Counted from the stretch's first letter, positions 28,983 through 39,732 are shown. The stretch: 64,000 nucleotides of DNA from Thalassocella blandensis (GCA_902141825.1 CABFPG010000007.1:186001-250000), one strand, 5' to 3'. The notes: generated by a model not told the origin, from the sequence alone. Numbers and translations: made by a program.

Positions 28983-30353
28983 ATGGCGTCCCACGCTTAC
29001 AGTAACGATACCATTTGCGCCGTTGCGACCGCTCCCGGTCGTGGCGGCGTCGGTATTATCCGAGTCTCTGGTCCCCTTTCCCTGTCTCTTGCAAAAACAC
29101 TGCTTCAATTTCAGCCGACGCCACGTCACGCGCATTTTTGCGATTTCCGTCTAAGTGATGGCGAACTTATTGATCAGGGAATTGCGTTGTTTTTCCCAGG
29201 TCCGCACTCCTTTACTGGCGAAGACGTACTGGAACTACAAGGCCATGGTGGCCCAGTAATACTAGATATTTTATTGCAGGAATTAATTCGTCACGGGGCA
29301 CGCTTAGCCAATCCAGGGGAGTTTTCAGAACGCGCCTTTTTAAATGACAAACTTGATTTAGCCCAGGCTGAAGCAATCGCCGATCTTATCGAAGCCAATT
29401 CCAAACAAGCAGCAAAACAGGCACTTAATTCACTCAAAGGTGAGTTCTCTAAAAAAATTGATGTGCTGGTCGAAAAAATTATACACCTGCGCATGTACGT
29501 TGAATCTGCTATTGATTTTCCGGAAGAAGAAATTGATTTCTTATCTGATGGCAAGGTAGCAGCCATGTTACAAGAGGTGGTACAACAAACGCAGGACGTA
29601 CAACACCAGGCGCAACAAGGTGTGCTGCTGAAAGAGGGAATGACCGTTGTTATTGCTGGAAGGCCAAACGCGGGGAAATCCAGTTTATTGAACAAACTGG
29701 TTGAACAGGATCTCGCAATCGTCACAAATATCGCAGGCACAACACGCGACGTGTTACGCGAACATATCCATATTGACGGCTTGCCCCTGCATATCATTGA
29801 TACAGCAGGAATACGTGATCAGGCAGACGAAGTGGAGCGAATTGGTATAGCGCGCGCATGGACGGAAATCGACAAAGCGGATCGTATTTTACTGATGGTT
29901 GATGCCACCGATGCAGAGCAATTAGATGTTGTAAAACATTGGCCTGAATTTGTTGCGGATCAAAAGTATCGAAGCAAGCTGACAGTAATTTATAACAAGA
30001 TGGATCTTAACGCAGTTAAATCTCACGAACCGTTAACAGATATTACCGAAATTTCGCTATCCGCGTTAACTGGTGATGGAATCGCAGCACTGAAGCAACA
30101 TCTAAAACAGGTGATGGGCTTTGAAGCGTCTCTGGAAGGAGGATTTAGTGCGAGACGGCGACACCTCACAGCCATTGAACAGGCACAGAAATATTTGCTG
30201 AATGGACAAAACCAATTGCACACTCACGCTGCAGGAGAACTCCTAGCAGAAGACTTACGACTCGCTCAGGACCACCTAAATGAAATTACCGGTGCATTTA
30301 CCGCAGATGATTTGCTAGGCAAAATTTTTGGCAGCTTTTGTATTGGTAAGTAA
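28983..30353 (+). CDS. mnmE: tRNA uridine-5-carboxymethylaminomethyl(34) synthesis GTPase MnmE
   Basis: MnmE (456 residues) works with MnmG to modify the wobble uridine of certain tRNAs. The N-terminal tetrahydrofolate-binding domain begins [21 protein letters not shown]. The inserted G domain has [12 protein letters not shown] (near residue 226), DTAGIRD and NKMD. The conserved C-terminal end CIGK is present, with the cysteine in FGSFCIGK. It is last in the rpmH cluster; its partner mnmG follows after 1 kb of AT-rich DNA. Confidence 0.97.
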   Translation: MASHAYSNDTICAVATAPGRGGVGIIRVSGPLSLSLAKTLLQFQPTPRHAHFCDFRLSDGELIDQGIALFFPGPHSFTGEDVLELQGHGGPVILDILLQELIRHGARLANPGEFSERAFLNDKLDLAQAEAIADLIEANSKQAAKQALNSLKGEFSKKIDVLVEKIIHLRMYVESAIDFPEEEIDFLSDGKVAAMLQEVVQQTQDVQHQAQQGVLLKEGMTVVIAGRPNAGKSSLLNKLVEQDLAIVTNIAGTTRDVLREHIHIDGLPLHIIDTAGIRDQADEVERIGIARAWTEIDKADRILLMVDATDAEQLDVVKHWPEFVADQKYRSKLTVIYNKMDLNAVKSHEPLTDITEISLSALTGDGIAALKQHLKQVMGFEASLEGGFSARRRHLTAIEQAQKYLLNGQNQLHTHAAGELLAEDLRLAQDHLNEITGAFTADDLLGKIFGSFCIGK

Positions 30354-31351
30354 CGAGTCCTTTCGCCTATTTCTTTAGTGTATGGCAGATCATTAGGACG
30401 CTGCTGACCTAAACAACCCCCTCCCCCTTCTCACTCTTCCCAGAAGCAAATCTAACTACGGTGTAAAAGAAGCGTATTACGTCGCATTCATCTCTTTATA
30501 ACCGTCCAGGAACGATAAAATTTTCCCTTCAAGTTCCTCCTCCATTCCTTTTTTACCAGCGTTAATACTTTCTCAAAGCACAATGACAGGCGATTATCCA
30601 CTCAGAATGATTAATATAACACCTTGATTTCATTAGAAATTATAACAAAACGTTGAATTTGAAATTATTTTCACTTTTTTTAAAAAAACTTTTCCACAGA
30701 TAAAAATAAGATTTGTACATTAATCAGACAAACGAAAAAATATATCCACACTAAGTCACAGCTTTTCCCACAGCTACAACAAGTCACATCACAAACTATC
30801 CTCATAATTAACCACTACCAACAAGCTATACACAAAATAGATAAAGGTTCATTCAATATAAGCACGTATAAAATTTAGACGTGTGGGTAACACCTGTATA
30901 GAACCTTAAGTTATTTGGGGACTTATTCTTGATTAAACGGGATGATTTTGGCGCCAAGGTTTTCAAAGTGGATAAATCGTGATTTTAGTCACACCTCTTC
31001 AGCACGTTTGTGGCAGGCTTTTATACCGTCCTTACCGGGCTTTTACTTTCCCTAATCTTTTGATTTTATTGGATTTTTTAGACTTACCCACAAGAATCCG
31101 GGTGCTATATAACAACAGCATCAATAATCTTTTAAATATCTTTATATATTTCTTTTTTATATTTTATTTTTAATATGTTTTTATGATTTTTCTCTTTAAA
31201 AATAATTTCTTATCGCCTAGTTCTTTTTTTAAGCAAAATCTCTATAATGTGCGACCCGAATTTCCAAGCCTGTCTTTTTAAATTGAGCTTGTTCGCTTAA
31301 GAGCGATGCGAAACGGAAAGTGATTACCTCAACCTCTACACCGGAAAAGCG
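30354..31351. other. 1-kb AT-rich intergenic region with DnaA-box-like sites (alternative origin) and mnmG promoter
   Basis: There is no gene. DnaA-box-like 9-mers with one mismatch occur at 30690-30698 (TTTTCCACA), 30742-30750 (ATATCCACA), 30882-30890 (TGTGGGTAA), 30967-30975 (AGTGGATAA) and 31084-31092 (TTACCCACA). A very AT-rich block (about 31129-31215) just before mnmG resembles an unwinding element. In enterobacteria and vibrios oriC lies beside mnmG, so this is a plausible second or actual origin element. A 64-codon open frame at 30979-31173 is not convincing. Confidence 0.55.
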
Positions 31352-33271
31352 ATGAACTATCCCAACACATTCGATGTGATCGTGATCGGCGGCGGACATG
31401 CTGGAACAGAAGCCTGTCTGGCGGCTGCGCGTATGGGATGTAAAACCCTGTTGTTGACGCATAACATCGAAACACTGGGACAAATGAGCTGTAATCCGGC
31501 CATAGGTGGAATTGGCAAAAGCCATTTGGTGAAAGAAATTGATGCGCTCGGTGGCGCAATGGCCCAGGCAACGGACAAAGGCGGAATTCAATTTCGTGTA
31601 CTGAACAATCGTAAAGGCCCCGCTGTGCGCGCGACGCGTGCTCAGGCAGATCGGGTGCTCTACAAAGCGGCTGTTCGGGAAACCCTGGAAAACCAAGAAA
31701 ACTTGTGGATTTTCCAGCAAGCCGTAGATGACGTTATCGTTGAAGGTGAAACCGTCAAGGGTGTGATTACGCAGATGGGGCTTAAATTTCATGCGCCGTC
31801 CGTCGTATTAACCGCAGGCACTTTCCTGGGTGGAAAAATTCATATTGGAATGGAGAATCACAGCGGTGGTCGCGCTGGAGATCCCCCCTCCATTGCACTG
31901 GCAGATCGTTTACGAGAACTCCCTCTTCGTGTAGATCGCTTAAAAACGGGGACGCCTCCCCGCATTGATGCTCGCTCAGTGAACTTTGACGGCTTAGATG
32001 AGCAGTGGGGAGACACGCCCACGCCGGTGATGTCGTATCTCGGCAAATTAGAAGATCATCCACAGCAAACCTGTTGCTGGATCACCCACACCAACGCTCA
32101 GACTCATGATTTTATCCGTTCCGGCTTTGATCGTTCGCCCATGTTTACCGGCGTTATCGAAGGAGTTGGGCCGCGTTACTGTCCTTCGATTGAAGACAAA
32201 GTTAACCGTTTTGCGGACAAGGACAGCCACCAGATTTTCATTGAACCTGAAGGTCTGCGCACTCACGAGCTCTACCCAAACGGTATTTCAACCAGCCTTC
32301 CCTTTGATGTGCAGATGCAATTTGTACGTTCCATCAAAGGGTTTGAAAATGCCCATATCGTGCGCCCGGGTTATGCCATTGAGTACGACTTTTTTGATCC
32401 GCGAGATCTGAATTACAGCCTCGAAACCAAGGTCATTCACGGTTTATTTTTTGCTGGCCAAATCAACGGTACTACCGGTTACGAAGAAGCTGGGGCGCAG
32501 GGTTTGCTGGCCGGAACCAATGCGGCACTCAGAGCACAGGGCAAAGATGCCTGGTGTCCGGAACGAGATCAGGCTTACATTGGCGTGTTGGTGGATGATC
32601 TGATCACCATGGGAACACGAGAGCCCTACCGCATGTTTACCAGCCGTGCGGAATATCGCTTGTTACTTCGTGAAGACAATGCAGATATGCGTTTAACCGA
32701 AAAGGGCCGTGAACTTGGTCTGGTCGATGATATTCGCTGGCAGGCGTTTTGTGAAAAACGCGAAGCCGTACAGCTGGAAACCCAGCGGATGCGCAGCACC
32801 TGGATACAACCCAAAACCGCTGAAGCACAAGCCATAGATCAACTGATTAGCTCGCCTATCACGCGTGAATATTCGCTTATGGATTTGCTCAAGCGCCCGG
32901 AACTGACTTATCGAGATATCGCAGGGCTGAAAGGCGAGCTGGTGGAAAATCCGCAAGTAGCCGAACAAGTTGAGATTAATGCGAAATATGCCGGCTATAT
33001 TGACCGTCAGCAGGAAGAAATTGAGCGTTTGCGCAAACACGAAAATACGCTGATTCCGCAGGATTTTGACTACAGCACCGTAGAAGGATTATCAAACGAG
33101 TTAAAACAAAAACTCTCAGAAGCGAAGCCGGACACGCTTGCGCGCGCATCACGAATTCCCGGGGTGACGCCGGCGGCTATCAGTCTGTTACTGGTCTATT
33201 TGAAAAAACGCGGTTTGTTAAGTCGCACGGTGAACAGCACTGTGAGCACTGCGAATAGTACCGCCGGTTAA
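31352..33271 (+). CDS. mnmG: tRNA uridine-5-carboxymethylaminomethyl(34) synthesis enzyme MnmG
   Basis: MnmG (639 residues) is the FAD-dependent partner of MnmE. The FAD-binding loop GGGHAGTEA is at residues 13-21. [35 protein letters not shown] and [16 protein letters not shown] follow in family order. The helical MnmE/tRNA-binding end reaches [24 protein letters not shown] variable Ser/Thr tail closes it. GGAA precedes the ATG by 6 nt. rsmG follows after 6 nt. Confidence 0.98.
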   Translation: MNYPNTFDVIVIGGGHAGTEACLAAARMGCKTLLLTHNIETLGQMSCNPAIGGIGKSHLVKEIDALGGAMAQATDKGGIQFRVLNNRKGPAVRATRAQADRVLYKAAVRETLENQENLWIFQQAVDDVIVEGETVKGVITQMGLKFHAPSVVLTAGTFLGGKIHIGMENHSGGRAGDPPSIALADRLRELPLRVDRLKTGTPPRIDARSVNFDGLDEQWGDTPTPVMSYLGKLEDHPQQTCCWITHTNAQTHDFIRSGFDRSPMFTGVIEGVGPRYCPSIEDKVNRFADKDSHQIFIEPEGLRTHELYPNGISTSLPFDVQMQFVRSIKGFENAHIVRPGYAIEYDFFDPRDLNYSLETKVIHGLFFAGQINGTTGYEEAGAQGLLAGTNAALRAQGKDAWCPERDQAYIGVLVDDLITMGTREPYRMFTSRAEYRLLLREDNADMRLTEKGRELGLVDDIRWQAFCEKREAVQLETQRMRSTWIQPKTAEAQAIDQLISSPITREYSLMDLLKRPELTYRDIAGLKGELVENPQVAEQVEINAKYAGYIDRQQEEIERLRKHENTLIPQDFDYSTVEGLSNELKQKLSEAKPDTLARASRIPGVTPAAISLLLVYLKKRGLLSRTVNSTVSTANSTAG

Positions 33272-33277
33272 GTCATT

Positions 33278-33949
33278 ATGCCGGAGCAAAACCAGCAATC
33301 AGGCTCGGATCGCGCAGCCAGATTCAGCCCAATCCTCGCTCATGAAAGTAACGCTATGGGGTTTGCGTTATCTGCCGCGCAGATTGATTCGCTGTTGGCG
33401 TATCTCGAACTGTTTATCAAATGGAATAAAACATACAACTTGTCAGCCATTCGTGATCCGGACGAAATGTTGTACAAGCATTTGCTGGATAGCCTGAGTA
33501 TCGCGTCCCATCTTTCACAATCATCGTTTAAGCACTTTATCGATGTTGGCACCGGTGGCGGCCTGCCCGGTATCCCCATGGCAATCTGTTTCCCTGAACG
33601 ACAATTCACTTTACTGGATTCGGCTGGTAAGAAAATGCGTTTCTTGTTCCAGGTAAAGCAAAGTCTGGGATTGACCAATGTGGACATTCAAAACTGCCGC
33701 GTAGAGAGCTTTAAGCCGCCACACTCATTTGATGTGGTGATGAGCCGGGCATTTGCCTCGTTACAGGATATGACCCACCATTGCGCGCATTTACTTGATT
33801 CACATGGGGAGTTCTGGGCCATGAAAGGACTTATTCCCAAAGGAGAGTTGAGTGAAGTGGAAAAACATTATAAGGTCGAGGATTGCTTCTCGCTAAGCGT
33901 CCCGGGTGATGTCGGCGAACGCTGTCTTGTTGTACTAAAACCCCAATAA
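33278..33949 (+). CDS. rsmG: 16S rRNA (guanine527-N7)-methyltransferase RsmG
   Basis: RsmG (223 residues) methylates G527 of 16S rRNA; its loss gives low-level streptomycin resistance. The start of the conserved core, LFIKWNKTYNLSAIRD, is near residue 47. The SAM motif FIDVGTGGGLPGIP is near 88, and SRAFASLQDM follows. The N-terminal 25 residues are a non-conserved extension. It sits between mnmG and parA as in many gammaproteobacteria. Confidence 0.97.
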   Translation: MPEQNQQSGSDRAARFSPILAHESNAMGFALSAAQIDSLLAYLELFIKWNKTYNLSAIRDPDEMLYKHLLDSLSIASHLSQSSFKHFIDVGTGGGLPGIPMAICFPERQFTLLDSAGKKMRFLFQVKQSLGLTNVDIQNCRVESFKPPHSFDVVMSRAFASLQDMTHHCAHLLDSHGEFWAMKGLIPKGELSEVEKHYKVEDCFSLSVPGDVGERCLVVLKPQ

Positions 33950-33995
33950 AAACAAATATTTAAATATCAAGCATTACACGAATAGGTAGGCCAAC

Positions 33996-34793
33996 GTGGG
34001 TAAAATTTACGCTATTGCAAATCAGAAAGGTGGAGTGGGAAAAACCACCACCTGTGTCAATCTTGCTGCTTCTCTTGCAGCGACCAAGCGTAAAGTACTG
34101 TTAGTTGACCTCGACCCACAAGGTAATGCCACCATGGGCAGTGGTGTCGATAAAAATGAGCAGGAATACACGATTTACGACGTTCTAGTCGGGGCAACCA
34201 ATTTTGAGAATGCCGTACAGCCCTCTCCCGAAGGCCATTATTTCGTATTGCCAGCCAACGGTGATCTTACCGCTGCTGAAGTGGAAATGATGTCACTCGA
34301 GCAAAAAGAATATCGTCTGCACAAAGCGCTTGATGGTGTGAAAGAGCAATATGACTATATTCTCATAGATTGCCCACCCTCTTTGAATATGCTGACGGTA
34401 AATGCAATGGCCGCCTGCGATGGCGTACTTATTCCTATGCAGTGTGAATATTATGCCCTTGAAGGTCTTTCCGCGTTGCTCAACACCATTAATGCTATCC
34501 AAGAAAGACTCAACCCGAAATTGCGTATCGAGGGAATTCTGCGCACGATGTATGATCCGAGAAACTCACTGACCGGTGATGTTTCTGCGCAGCTGAATGC
34601 TCACTTTGGTGATCGCGTATATCGCACCTGCGTGCCACGAAATGTTCGTCTGGCAGAAGCGCCAAGTTATGGAATGCCCGTTTTAGCCTATGACAAGCAA
34701 TCCAAAGGGGCTTTGGCATACATTGCATTAGCCGGTGAAATCATCCGTCGTAACGATACTTCCTCGCAACAAGAGCTGGCAACTGCAGGATAA
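33996..34793 (+). CDS. parA: chromosome partitioning ATPase ParA (Soj)
   Basis: ParA (265 residues) forms ATP-dependent DNA-bound dimers that pull ParB-parS complexes apart. The deviant Walker A KGGVGKTTT is at 11-19, with VDLDPQGNATMGSG and DYILIDCPPSLNMLTVNAM following. No N-terminal HTH is present, so this is the chromosomal Soj type. The start is GTG. It shares orientation with parB, 251 bp downstream. Confidence 0.97.
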   Translation: MGKIYAIANQKGGVGKTTTCVNLAASLAATKRKVLLVDLDPQGNATMGSGVDKNEQEYTIYDVLVGATNFENAVQPSPEGHYFVLPANGDLTAAEVEMMSLEQKEYRLHKALDGVKEQYDYILIDCPPSLNMLTVNAMAACDGVLIPMQCEYYALEGLSALLNTINAIQERLNPKLRIEGILRTMYDPRNSLTGDVSAQLNAHFGDRVYRTCVPRNVRLAEAPSYGMPVLAYDKQSKGALAYIALAGEIIRRNDTSSQQELATAG

Positions 34794-35044
34794 TCACCCA
34801 AACTGCAGTTTTTTAGCGACAGCTTAATAACTTAAGGTTTAGCAAACCGGCAATTTAGTGCAATAATCTACATAAATGCCGACTTTTGCTATGCTTAGCG
34901 AAATTTCTCAATCTGAAACCTTAGTGTGTAACGTGTTCGCTGCCACGGCTGCGACCATTCAAGCTGTTTTCTGTGTGGTGGAAAACAAGCGAGGTGTTGT
35001 TTTGCCGCTAAGCTCTCACGAACATAATGATTAGGTAGATACCC

Positions 35045-35980
35045 ATGGCAAAGCGAAAAGGACTGGGGCGAGGTTTAGACTCTCTCATTTCTGGCGCAAC
35101 TGGTGTAACGCCGGCCGAGGCGATTAAGGCCGCAACGGAAGCGATGCACCAGCAAGACCAAAGCGTCGACGTCAACAAGCCTGTTGACGGTACTCTCAAG
35201 CACCTCCCTGTGGAGTTTTTGCAACGTGGTAAATATCAGCCACGTCGCGATATGCACCCGGAAGCCTTGGAAGAGCTGGCAGAATCCATCAAAGCGCAAG
35301 GTGTGATGCAGCCCATTGTTGTGCGTCCGATCTCTGAAGACCGCTATGAAATCATTGCTGGTGAGCGTCGCTGGCGAGCTACGCAATTAGCCGGTCTGGA
35401 TAAGATTCCTGCGGTAATTCGTGAAGTGGCTGATGAAACTGCGGTTGCCATGGCCCTGATCGAAAACATCCAGCGGGAAGATCTTAACCCGATGGAAGAA
35501 GCGATGGCGCTCAAACGATTGCAGGATGAGTTTGAATTAACGCAGCAGGAAGTTGCCGATGCCGTGGGTAAATCACGTACCGCCGTCACTAACTTACTGC
35601 GATTGCTGAATCTTTCTGAAGAAGTTAAAACGATGTTGGAGCATGGCGATTTGGAAATGGGGCATGCTCGTTGTATTCTGACTTTGGAGCCGATGATCCA
35701 GCGTGAAATCGCACACACCATTGTGTCCAAAGGCCTGTCTGTTCGACAAGCTGAAGCGCTGGCCAAAAAAGCGCAGGAAGAAAAGGTTCCTAAAGCGACG
35801 GTTGAAGACAAAGACAAAACTCAGGACATGAAACGTCTGGAAGAAAATCTTGGGGAGCATGTGGGAGTTCCCGTCCAACTGCAGCACTCGTCTAAAGGCA
35901 ATGGCAAGCTGGTTTTAAAATACAATAACCTGGATGAGCTTGACGGGATTTTGCGTCATCTTGGGTTTGACAGCCACTAA
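35045..35980 (+). CDS. parB: chromosome partitioning protein ParB (Spo0J)
   Basis: ParB (311 residues) is a CTP-dependent clamp that loads at parS and spreads. KRKGLGRGLDSLIS at the N-terminus is the ParA-stimulating arginine region. The CTPase fold contains QPIVVRP and the GERRWRA motif near residue 104. The HTH is LTQQEVADAVGKSRTAVTNLLRLL. A C-terminal dimerisation domain ends with LDGILRHLG. AGGTAG precedes the ATG. Its targets, two perfect parS sites, are inside recF. Confidence 0.97.
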   Translation: MAKRKGLGRGLDSLISGATGVTPAEAIKAATEAMHQQDQSVDVNKPVDGTLKHLPVEFLQRGKYQPRRDMHPEALEELAESIKAQGVMQPIVVRPISEDRYEIIAGERRWRATQLAGLDKIPAVIREVADETAVAMALIENIQREDLNPMEEAMALKRLQDEFELTQQEVADAVGKSRTAVTNLLRLLNLSEEVKTMLEHGDLEMGHARCILTLEPMIQREIAHTIVSKGLSVRQAEALAKKAQEEKVPKATVEDKDKTQDMKRLEENLGEHVGVPVQLQHSSKGNGKLVLKYNNLDELDGILRHLGFDSH

Positions 35981-35999
35981 ACATTTTCCGATTTAGTCT

Positions 36000-36045
36000 A
36001 AAGCCAGTGTGCAGCAAACAGTGCTGCCACTGGCTTTTCTTTTAT
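36000..36045 (+). terminator. intrinsic terminator after parB
   Basis: AAAGCCAGTG (36000-36009) pairs with CACTGGCTTT (36028-36037), with an inner GCAGCA/TGCTGC stem, giving a 16-bp hairpin followed by TCTTTTATT. It separates parB from the converging lipoprotein gene and may serve both strands. Confidence 0.85.
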
Positions 36046-36050
36046 TCCTG

Positions 36051-36971
36051 TTAAGGCTTCATGAATAAAAGTGTCATACGGTTGGACTCGCCAATTTCCT
36101 GCATTTTAGCTTTTAAAGCTTCGTCCTCTTTGCTGGTACCAAGCGAAGGTGGCAATCGCCAAACACTATCATCTGCCGCAGGCATATCCTTGGGGTTTTC
36201 ATTAATGGACGACTCTTTCACGAGCTGAAAACCGTGTTCTTTAAACACTTCAATGATCCAGGATTTTTTCAAATACCCTTTCGAACCGTCAGCCCATTCT
36301 GCTGATTTATCTTCGGGAGCCTGATGTTGCACCACGCCGACATAGCCGCCGTGCTTGAGCACTCGATATGTTTCTTTGACGGCCTCAGACAGGAATTTCC
36401 CATCGTTTTCGAAACGCGCAAGATTGTGTAATGCTCGAACAAACAGTACCAAATCGGCTGATTCACTTAACTCTTGCGGTAAGGTATCAAATGTATACGC
36501 TTCAACAGCAGCGCCCTCTTCCGCAAATTTAGCTTGCATCTCAGAAGGCCAGGTTGTTGGCCAGGCTTTGCGTTTGGTAATGAACTCTTCTTTCGCCCAG
36601 TCAAAATTTGGCCACATGGTGACAGGATAATCCACCCCGATTAATTTACCTTTAGCACCAATGTAAGGAATCAGTATGTTGCTATACCAGCCGCCGCCCG
36701 GCAGCACTTCAACCACGGTCATGCCTGGCTTTAAACCGAAAAACTGCAGTGTTTTTAAAGGGTGACGATAGACATAGCGTTCTTTGGTGGCTTCGTCCTG
36801 TTGTGCAAGAATTTGCTCCAGGCGGCGTATATTGGCTTGTTCTTCATCTATTTTCGCGACGGTTGGCACTGGCGTCATACTGGCTACGGTGGTTTTTTCG
36901 GCGGTCGTGTCTTCTTGCTTACTGCAGGCCGTGCAAAGCAGAAGGCAACTGGCCATCATGAGGTATTTCAT
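36051..36971 (-). CDS. lipoprotein with a class I SAM-methyltransferase-like fold
   Basis: A 306-residue protein with a lipoprotein signal: hydrophobic MKYLMMASCLLLCTAC, lipobox LCTAC with the acylated cysteine at residue 16. After a low-complexity linker, a Rossmann methyltransferase-like domain runs from about 85: VVEVLPGGGWYSNIL matches the SAM motif I pattern, and YRVLKHGGYVGVV matches the late strand. It should sit outside the cytoplasm, where SAM is not normally available, so catalysis is uncertain; it may bind another ligand. It is flanked by the parB terminator and a kinase gene on the same strand. Confidence 0.8.
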   Translation of the reverse strand: MKYLMMASCLLLCTACSKQEDTTAEKTTVASMTPVPTVAKIDEEQANIRRLEQILAQQDEATKERYVYRHPLKTLQFFGLKPGMTVVEVLPGGGWYSNILIPYIGAKGKLIGVDYPVTMWPNFDWAKEEFITKRKAWPTTWPSEMQAKFAEEGAAVEAYTFDTLPQELSESADLVLFVRALHNLARFENDGKFLSEAVKETYRVLKHGGYVGVVQHQAPEDKSAEWADGSKGYLKKSWIIEVFKEHGFQLVKESSINENPKDMPAADDSVWRLPPSLGTSKEDEALKAKMQEIGESNRMTLLFMKP

Positions 36972-37149
36972 TCAATGTCCCCCTAATTAAGGTCGATGAG
37001 CGATGATAAATTAGTGTTGAATAATAACTACTGATAAATAAGATCTGAAACACAAGATCCATGCTTAGTCTGATAAACCTGAGGAAAAATCCGCTAAGCC
37101 AGAAATTCCGGCTTATTAAAGCATACTCTGCGCTTATACGGTGCGCCAA

Positions 37150-38244
37150 TTAAAAGCTTTGTAGATCTTGTAGAAAATCCATGACCGAGGCGTAACGCTG
37201 CGTACGTGTTAAAGCTATCGCTTTGCGCACAATCGGGATAAACATTTTGTAACGTGTTTCTGGAAATACCGGGGTGTAATTCCTTTCAATAACAGTCAAG
37301 GCATCCTGACCAGCAAACGGGTGACTGGAAAACAACAGTTCGCTGGCGATAATGCCCAGAGCATAAATATCATCGCTGACACAGGGGGCTTCAAAGCGTA
37401 ACATCTCTGGGCTGGCATAAGCCAAAGTAAAGGCCTTTAATTTACTGACATCAAACTCACTTTCGTCCAAGCGCAAATCTTCATTGATAGCGCGGGCGAT
37501 ACCGAAGTCTAGAATTTTTAATTTTTTCTGCGGTGTTAAAAATAAATTTGCCGGTTTTAAATCTGCATGCACAATACCTTTGTTGTGGGCAAAATCCAAA
37601 CCTTGCGCTAATTGGATTAACGCATTTAGGCGCGCGTGAAATGGAAACTGGTCAAAATCTTTTTTCAGTTCCTCAGCCAGCGACGTCCCCTCCAACAGTT
37701 CCATCACTAAATACACGTAACGCTCTTTGTTGCCGTACCCGTACACCTGTAAAATATTAGGATGGGCGAGACTCATGGTTTTTTTTGCTTCGCGAATTAA
37801 CGCAGAAAATGCGTGAGGGTGATGTGAAAACTCTTCAGAAATAAGTTTGATAGCAAACGGTGCGTTGTTGTGTTTAGTATCTAACGCACGGTAAATTTCA
37901 CTCATACCACCGCTGCCAATTTTCTCCTCAAGCAGATAGCGATCGTCGACAAAATCTAAGGTTTTGAATGTTTGCGTGGTAGTGTTTTTCGGGCGTGGTG
38001 TGCGAGCAAGAGGCTGGACCAAAGTATCATGAACATCGGTGGGTTCATCGATGTTGGATGAACTATCAACGTTAGATGAACCGTGAACATTCGGTCTATC
38101 GTGAGCAAGGCCTGCTGGCGTTTTGGAATGCAATGCGAGTGTATCAGGCTTCGAAGAAGATGCCTGAGCGGTGTCACTACGAAATGTCGCTGTCTGCCGA
38201 GCAGAACTATTTTGGGATTTTTTGTTGTCCACCCGCTTTGCCAA
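37150..38244 (-). CDS. Ser/Thr protein kinase (Hanks-type)
   Basis: A 364-residue protein. Residues 1-95 are a Ser/Asn/His-rich disordered tail. The kinase domain has the glycine loop IGSGGMSEIYRA (109-120), K133 in FAIKLI, a catalytic loop HADLKPAN (H227, D229, using HAD instead of HRD), DFG at 247-249, and an activation-segment end YASPEM instead of APE. All catalytic residues are present. No transmembrane helix or sensor domain is seen, so it is cytoplasmic. It follows the phoH gene on the same strand after 190 bp. Substrates are unknown. Confidence 0.9.
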   Translation of the reverse strand: MAKRVDNKKSQNSSARQTATFRSDTAQASSSKPDTLALHSKTPAGLAHDRPNVHGSSNVDSSSNIDEPTDVHDTLVQPLARTPRPKNTTTQTFKTLDFVDDRYLLEEKIGSGGMSEIYRALDTKHNNAPFAIKLISEEFSHHPHAFSALIREAKKTMSLAHPNILQVYGYGNKERYVYLVMELLEGTSLAEELKKDFDQFPFHARLNALIQLAQGLDFAHNKGIVHADLKPANLFLTPQKKLKILDFGIARAINEDLRLDESEFDVSKLKAFTLAYASPEMLRFEAPCVSDDIYALGIIASELLFSSHPFAGQDALTVIERNYTPVFPETRYKMFIPIVRKAIALTRTQRYASVMDFLQDLQSF

Positions 38245-38372
38245 ATAGCCAAGTGAAAATTAGGGGTATTTGCAGCGCTGTTTTTAGCATAACGCTCTTA
38301 ATGAGACACCCCGTCAGCTTACACAATACATTGGAGTGTAACGCTAAATTATCAGGGCCACCAGTATTTAGC

Positions 38373-38398
38373 GGCCTGCCACGTCAAAGTAGCAGGCC
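38373..38398 (-). terminator. inverted repeat after the phoH gene
   Basis: GGCCTGC (38373-38379) pairs with GCAGGCC (38392-38398) over a 12-base loop, 35 nt beyond the phoH stop. There is no T-run, so this is a weak terminator or mRNA-end stabiliser. Confidence 0.4.
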
Positions 38399-38433
38399 AG
38401 TTGGCAAAAAGAAAAGAATTAAGAGCCTTTGGC

Positions 38434-39231
38434 TCAATCTAATTCGTATCGATCGAGAAGTTCACGCACTAAACCACTGCGTACAATGTCGTCGCGTTCG
38501 AATTCATGGACATGCACGCCGGGTAAACCCTGCACGCGTTCAATGGCATCCTGTAAACCATTCGAACCGGAAATATCACTCTGTTTGACATCGCCATTAA
38601 CGACAACCTTACAGTCATCCCCTATTCGGGTGAGGAACATTTTCATCTGTTCTGGTGTCGTATTTTGCGCTTCCTCTAAAATAACAAAGGTATCCTGGTT
38701 AAAAGTTTTTCCTCGCATAAACGCTAAAGGTGCTGCGACAATACGCCCGTGCCGTAAGTTGTAATTGACCGTTCCCGCGCCGAGTCTTTCGTTGAGAATA
38801 TCTCGAAAGGCATCGATGTATGCGGCAAACTTTTCATCAATGTCTCCCGGCAAAAATCCGAGATTTTCGCCTGCTTCAACGGCGGGACGAGTTAATATAA
38901 TGCGTTCTATGCGACCAGATTCGAGCGCTTCTGCTGCCAGCGCGCCGGCACAATAACTTTTACCGGTACCTGCAGGTCCAATACCAAAGGTTAAATGATT
39001 ATTGCGAATTGCGTTAACGTAAGACGTTTGGGCTTTGTTTTTAGGGCGGAAGGGGGTTTTATCTTGCCAGGGACTGTAGGCTGTGTCGACAAGACGGGCA
39101 TGAGCGTTAAGCTCGACAATTTCAGCGGTTTCTCTATTTCTTTTTTTTGATCCGTTGTTTCTGTTACGTTTACTTTCGTATACCTGTTGCGATGGATTAG
39201 TACTGCGCTTCGCACGGGATCTTTTTGCCAT
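38434..39231 (-). CDS. PhoH-family ATPase
   Basis: A cytoplasmic protein of about 265 residues. A basic N-terminal tail (MAKRSRAKRSTN) precedes the PhoH domain. Walker A is GPAGTGKS near residue 89, followed by LTRPAVEAGENLGFLPGD, the TFVILEEAQNTT Walker B block and SDISGSNGLQDAI. PhoH proteins are RNA-helicase-like ATPases often linked to phosphate stress or RNA handling. The ATG at 39231 is chosen because GGAGA precedes it by about 9 nt; an ATG three codons earlier overlaps that site. The kinase gene follows on the same strand. Confidence 0.9.
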   Translation of the reverse strand: MAKRSRAKRSTNPSQQVYESKRNRNNGSKKRNRETAEIVELNAHARLVDTAYSPWQDKTPFRPKNKAQTSYVNAIRNNHLTFGIGPAGTGKSYCAGALAAEALESGRIERIILTRPAVEAGENLGFLPGDIDEKFAAYIDAFRDILNERLGAGTVNYNLRHGRIVAAPLAFMRGKTFNQDTFVILEEAQNTTPEQMKMFLTRIGDDCKVVVNGDVKQSDISGSNGLQDAIERVQGLPGVHVHEFERDDIVRSGLVRELLDRYELD

Positions 39232-39732
39232 AGTTAACATTCTCCGTTTATTTGCTTTACCACTTTTTCGCGTTTTCTAAAGCGTTTCGATTGTATATCT
39301 GAACTCGGCTTTGCATCGTAATGCAGCGTATATCAGGCATCGAACTGCGAATAAACCAACGCTTGAAAAAGTGACGTTGAAACGTCGTTTGTTGTGTCTG
39401 ACCTCCTCGCTTTTTCAGAACAAGTTTAAAAAAAGTTGTTGAAAACTAATACTATGGTTACTCACTATTACAGCTTCGTGTCAATAAGTAAATAGCCTTG
39501 AATAAAATTTTATAAAAGCGGTTTGTTATATGGTTATTTAAACTATGGACGTAAAAGTGTGAACTTGCCACGGTAATTATGAAAACTGTGAAGCAAAAGG
39601 AAAAATTATTTACGTGCAATTGCCGGGCCTTAGCGCTAGACTTAAAGCTAGGGCGGTCTGCCCTGCAGTGAACCTTTTCAAATTTTGGGAAACCAAATAT
39701 TTGCGGCCTCGCTTCCCTTTCAAATATTGTTT
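39232..39732. other. 501-bp intergenic region between phoH and pspF
   Basis: A 92-codon open frame overlapping the end of pspF (39458-39736, minus) has no ribosome binding site and no recognisable motif and is considered spurious. AGGGCGGTCTGCCCT-type dyad symmetry near 39650 may be part of a pspF terminator. Nothing else was recognised. Confidence 0.45.

Noticed and set aside
30979-31173. 64-codon open frame before mnmG
   Set aside because: It runs into a very AT-rich Phe/Ile/Tyr stretch typical of a duplex-unwinding region, not a protein.
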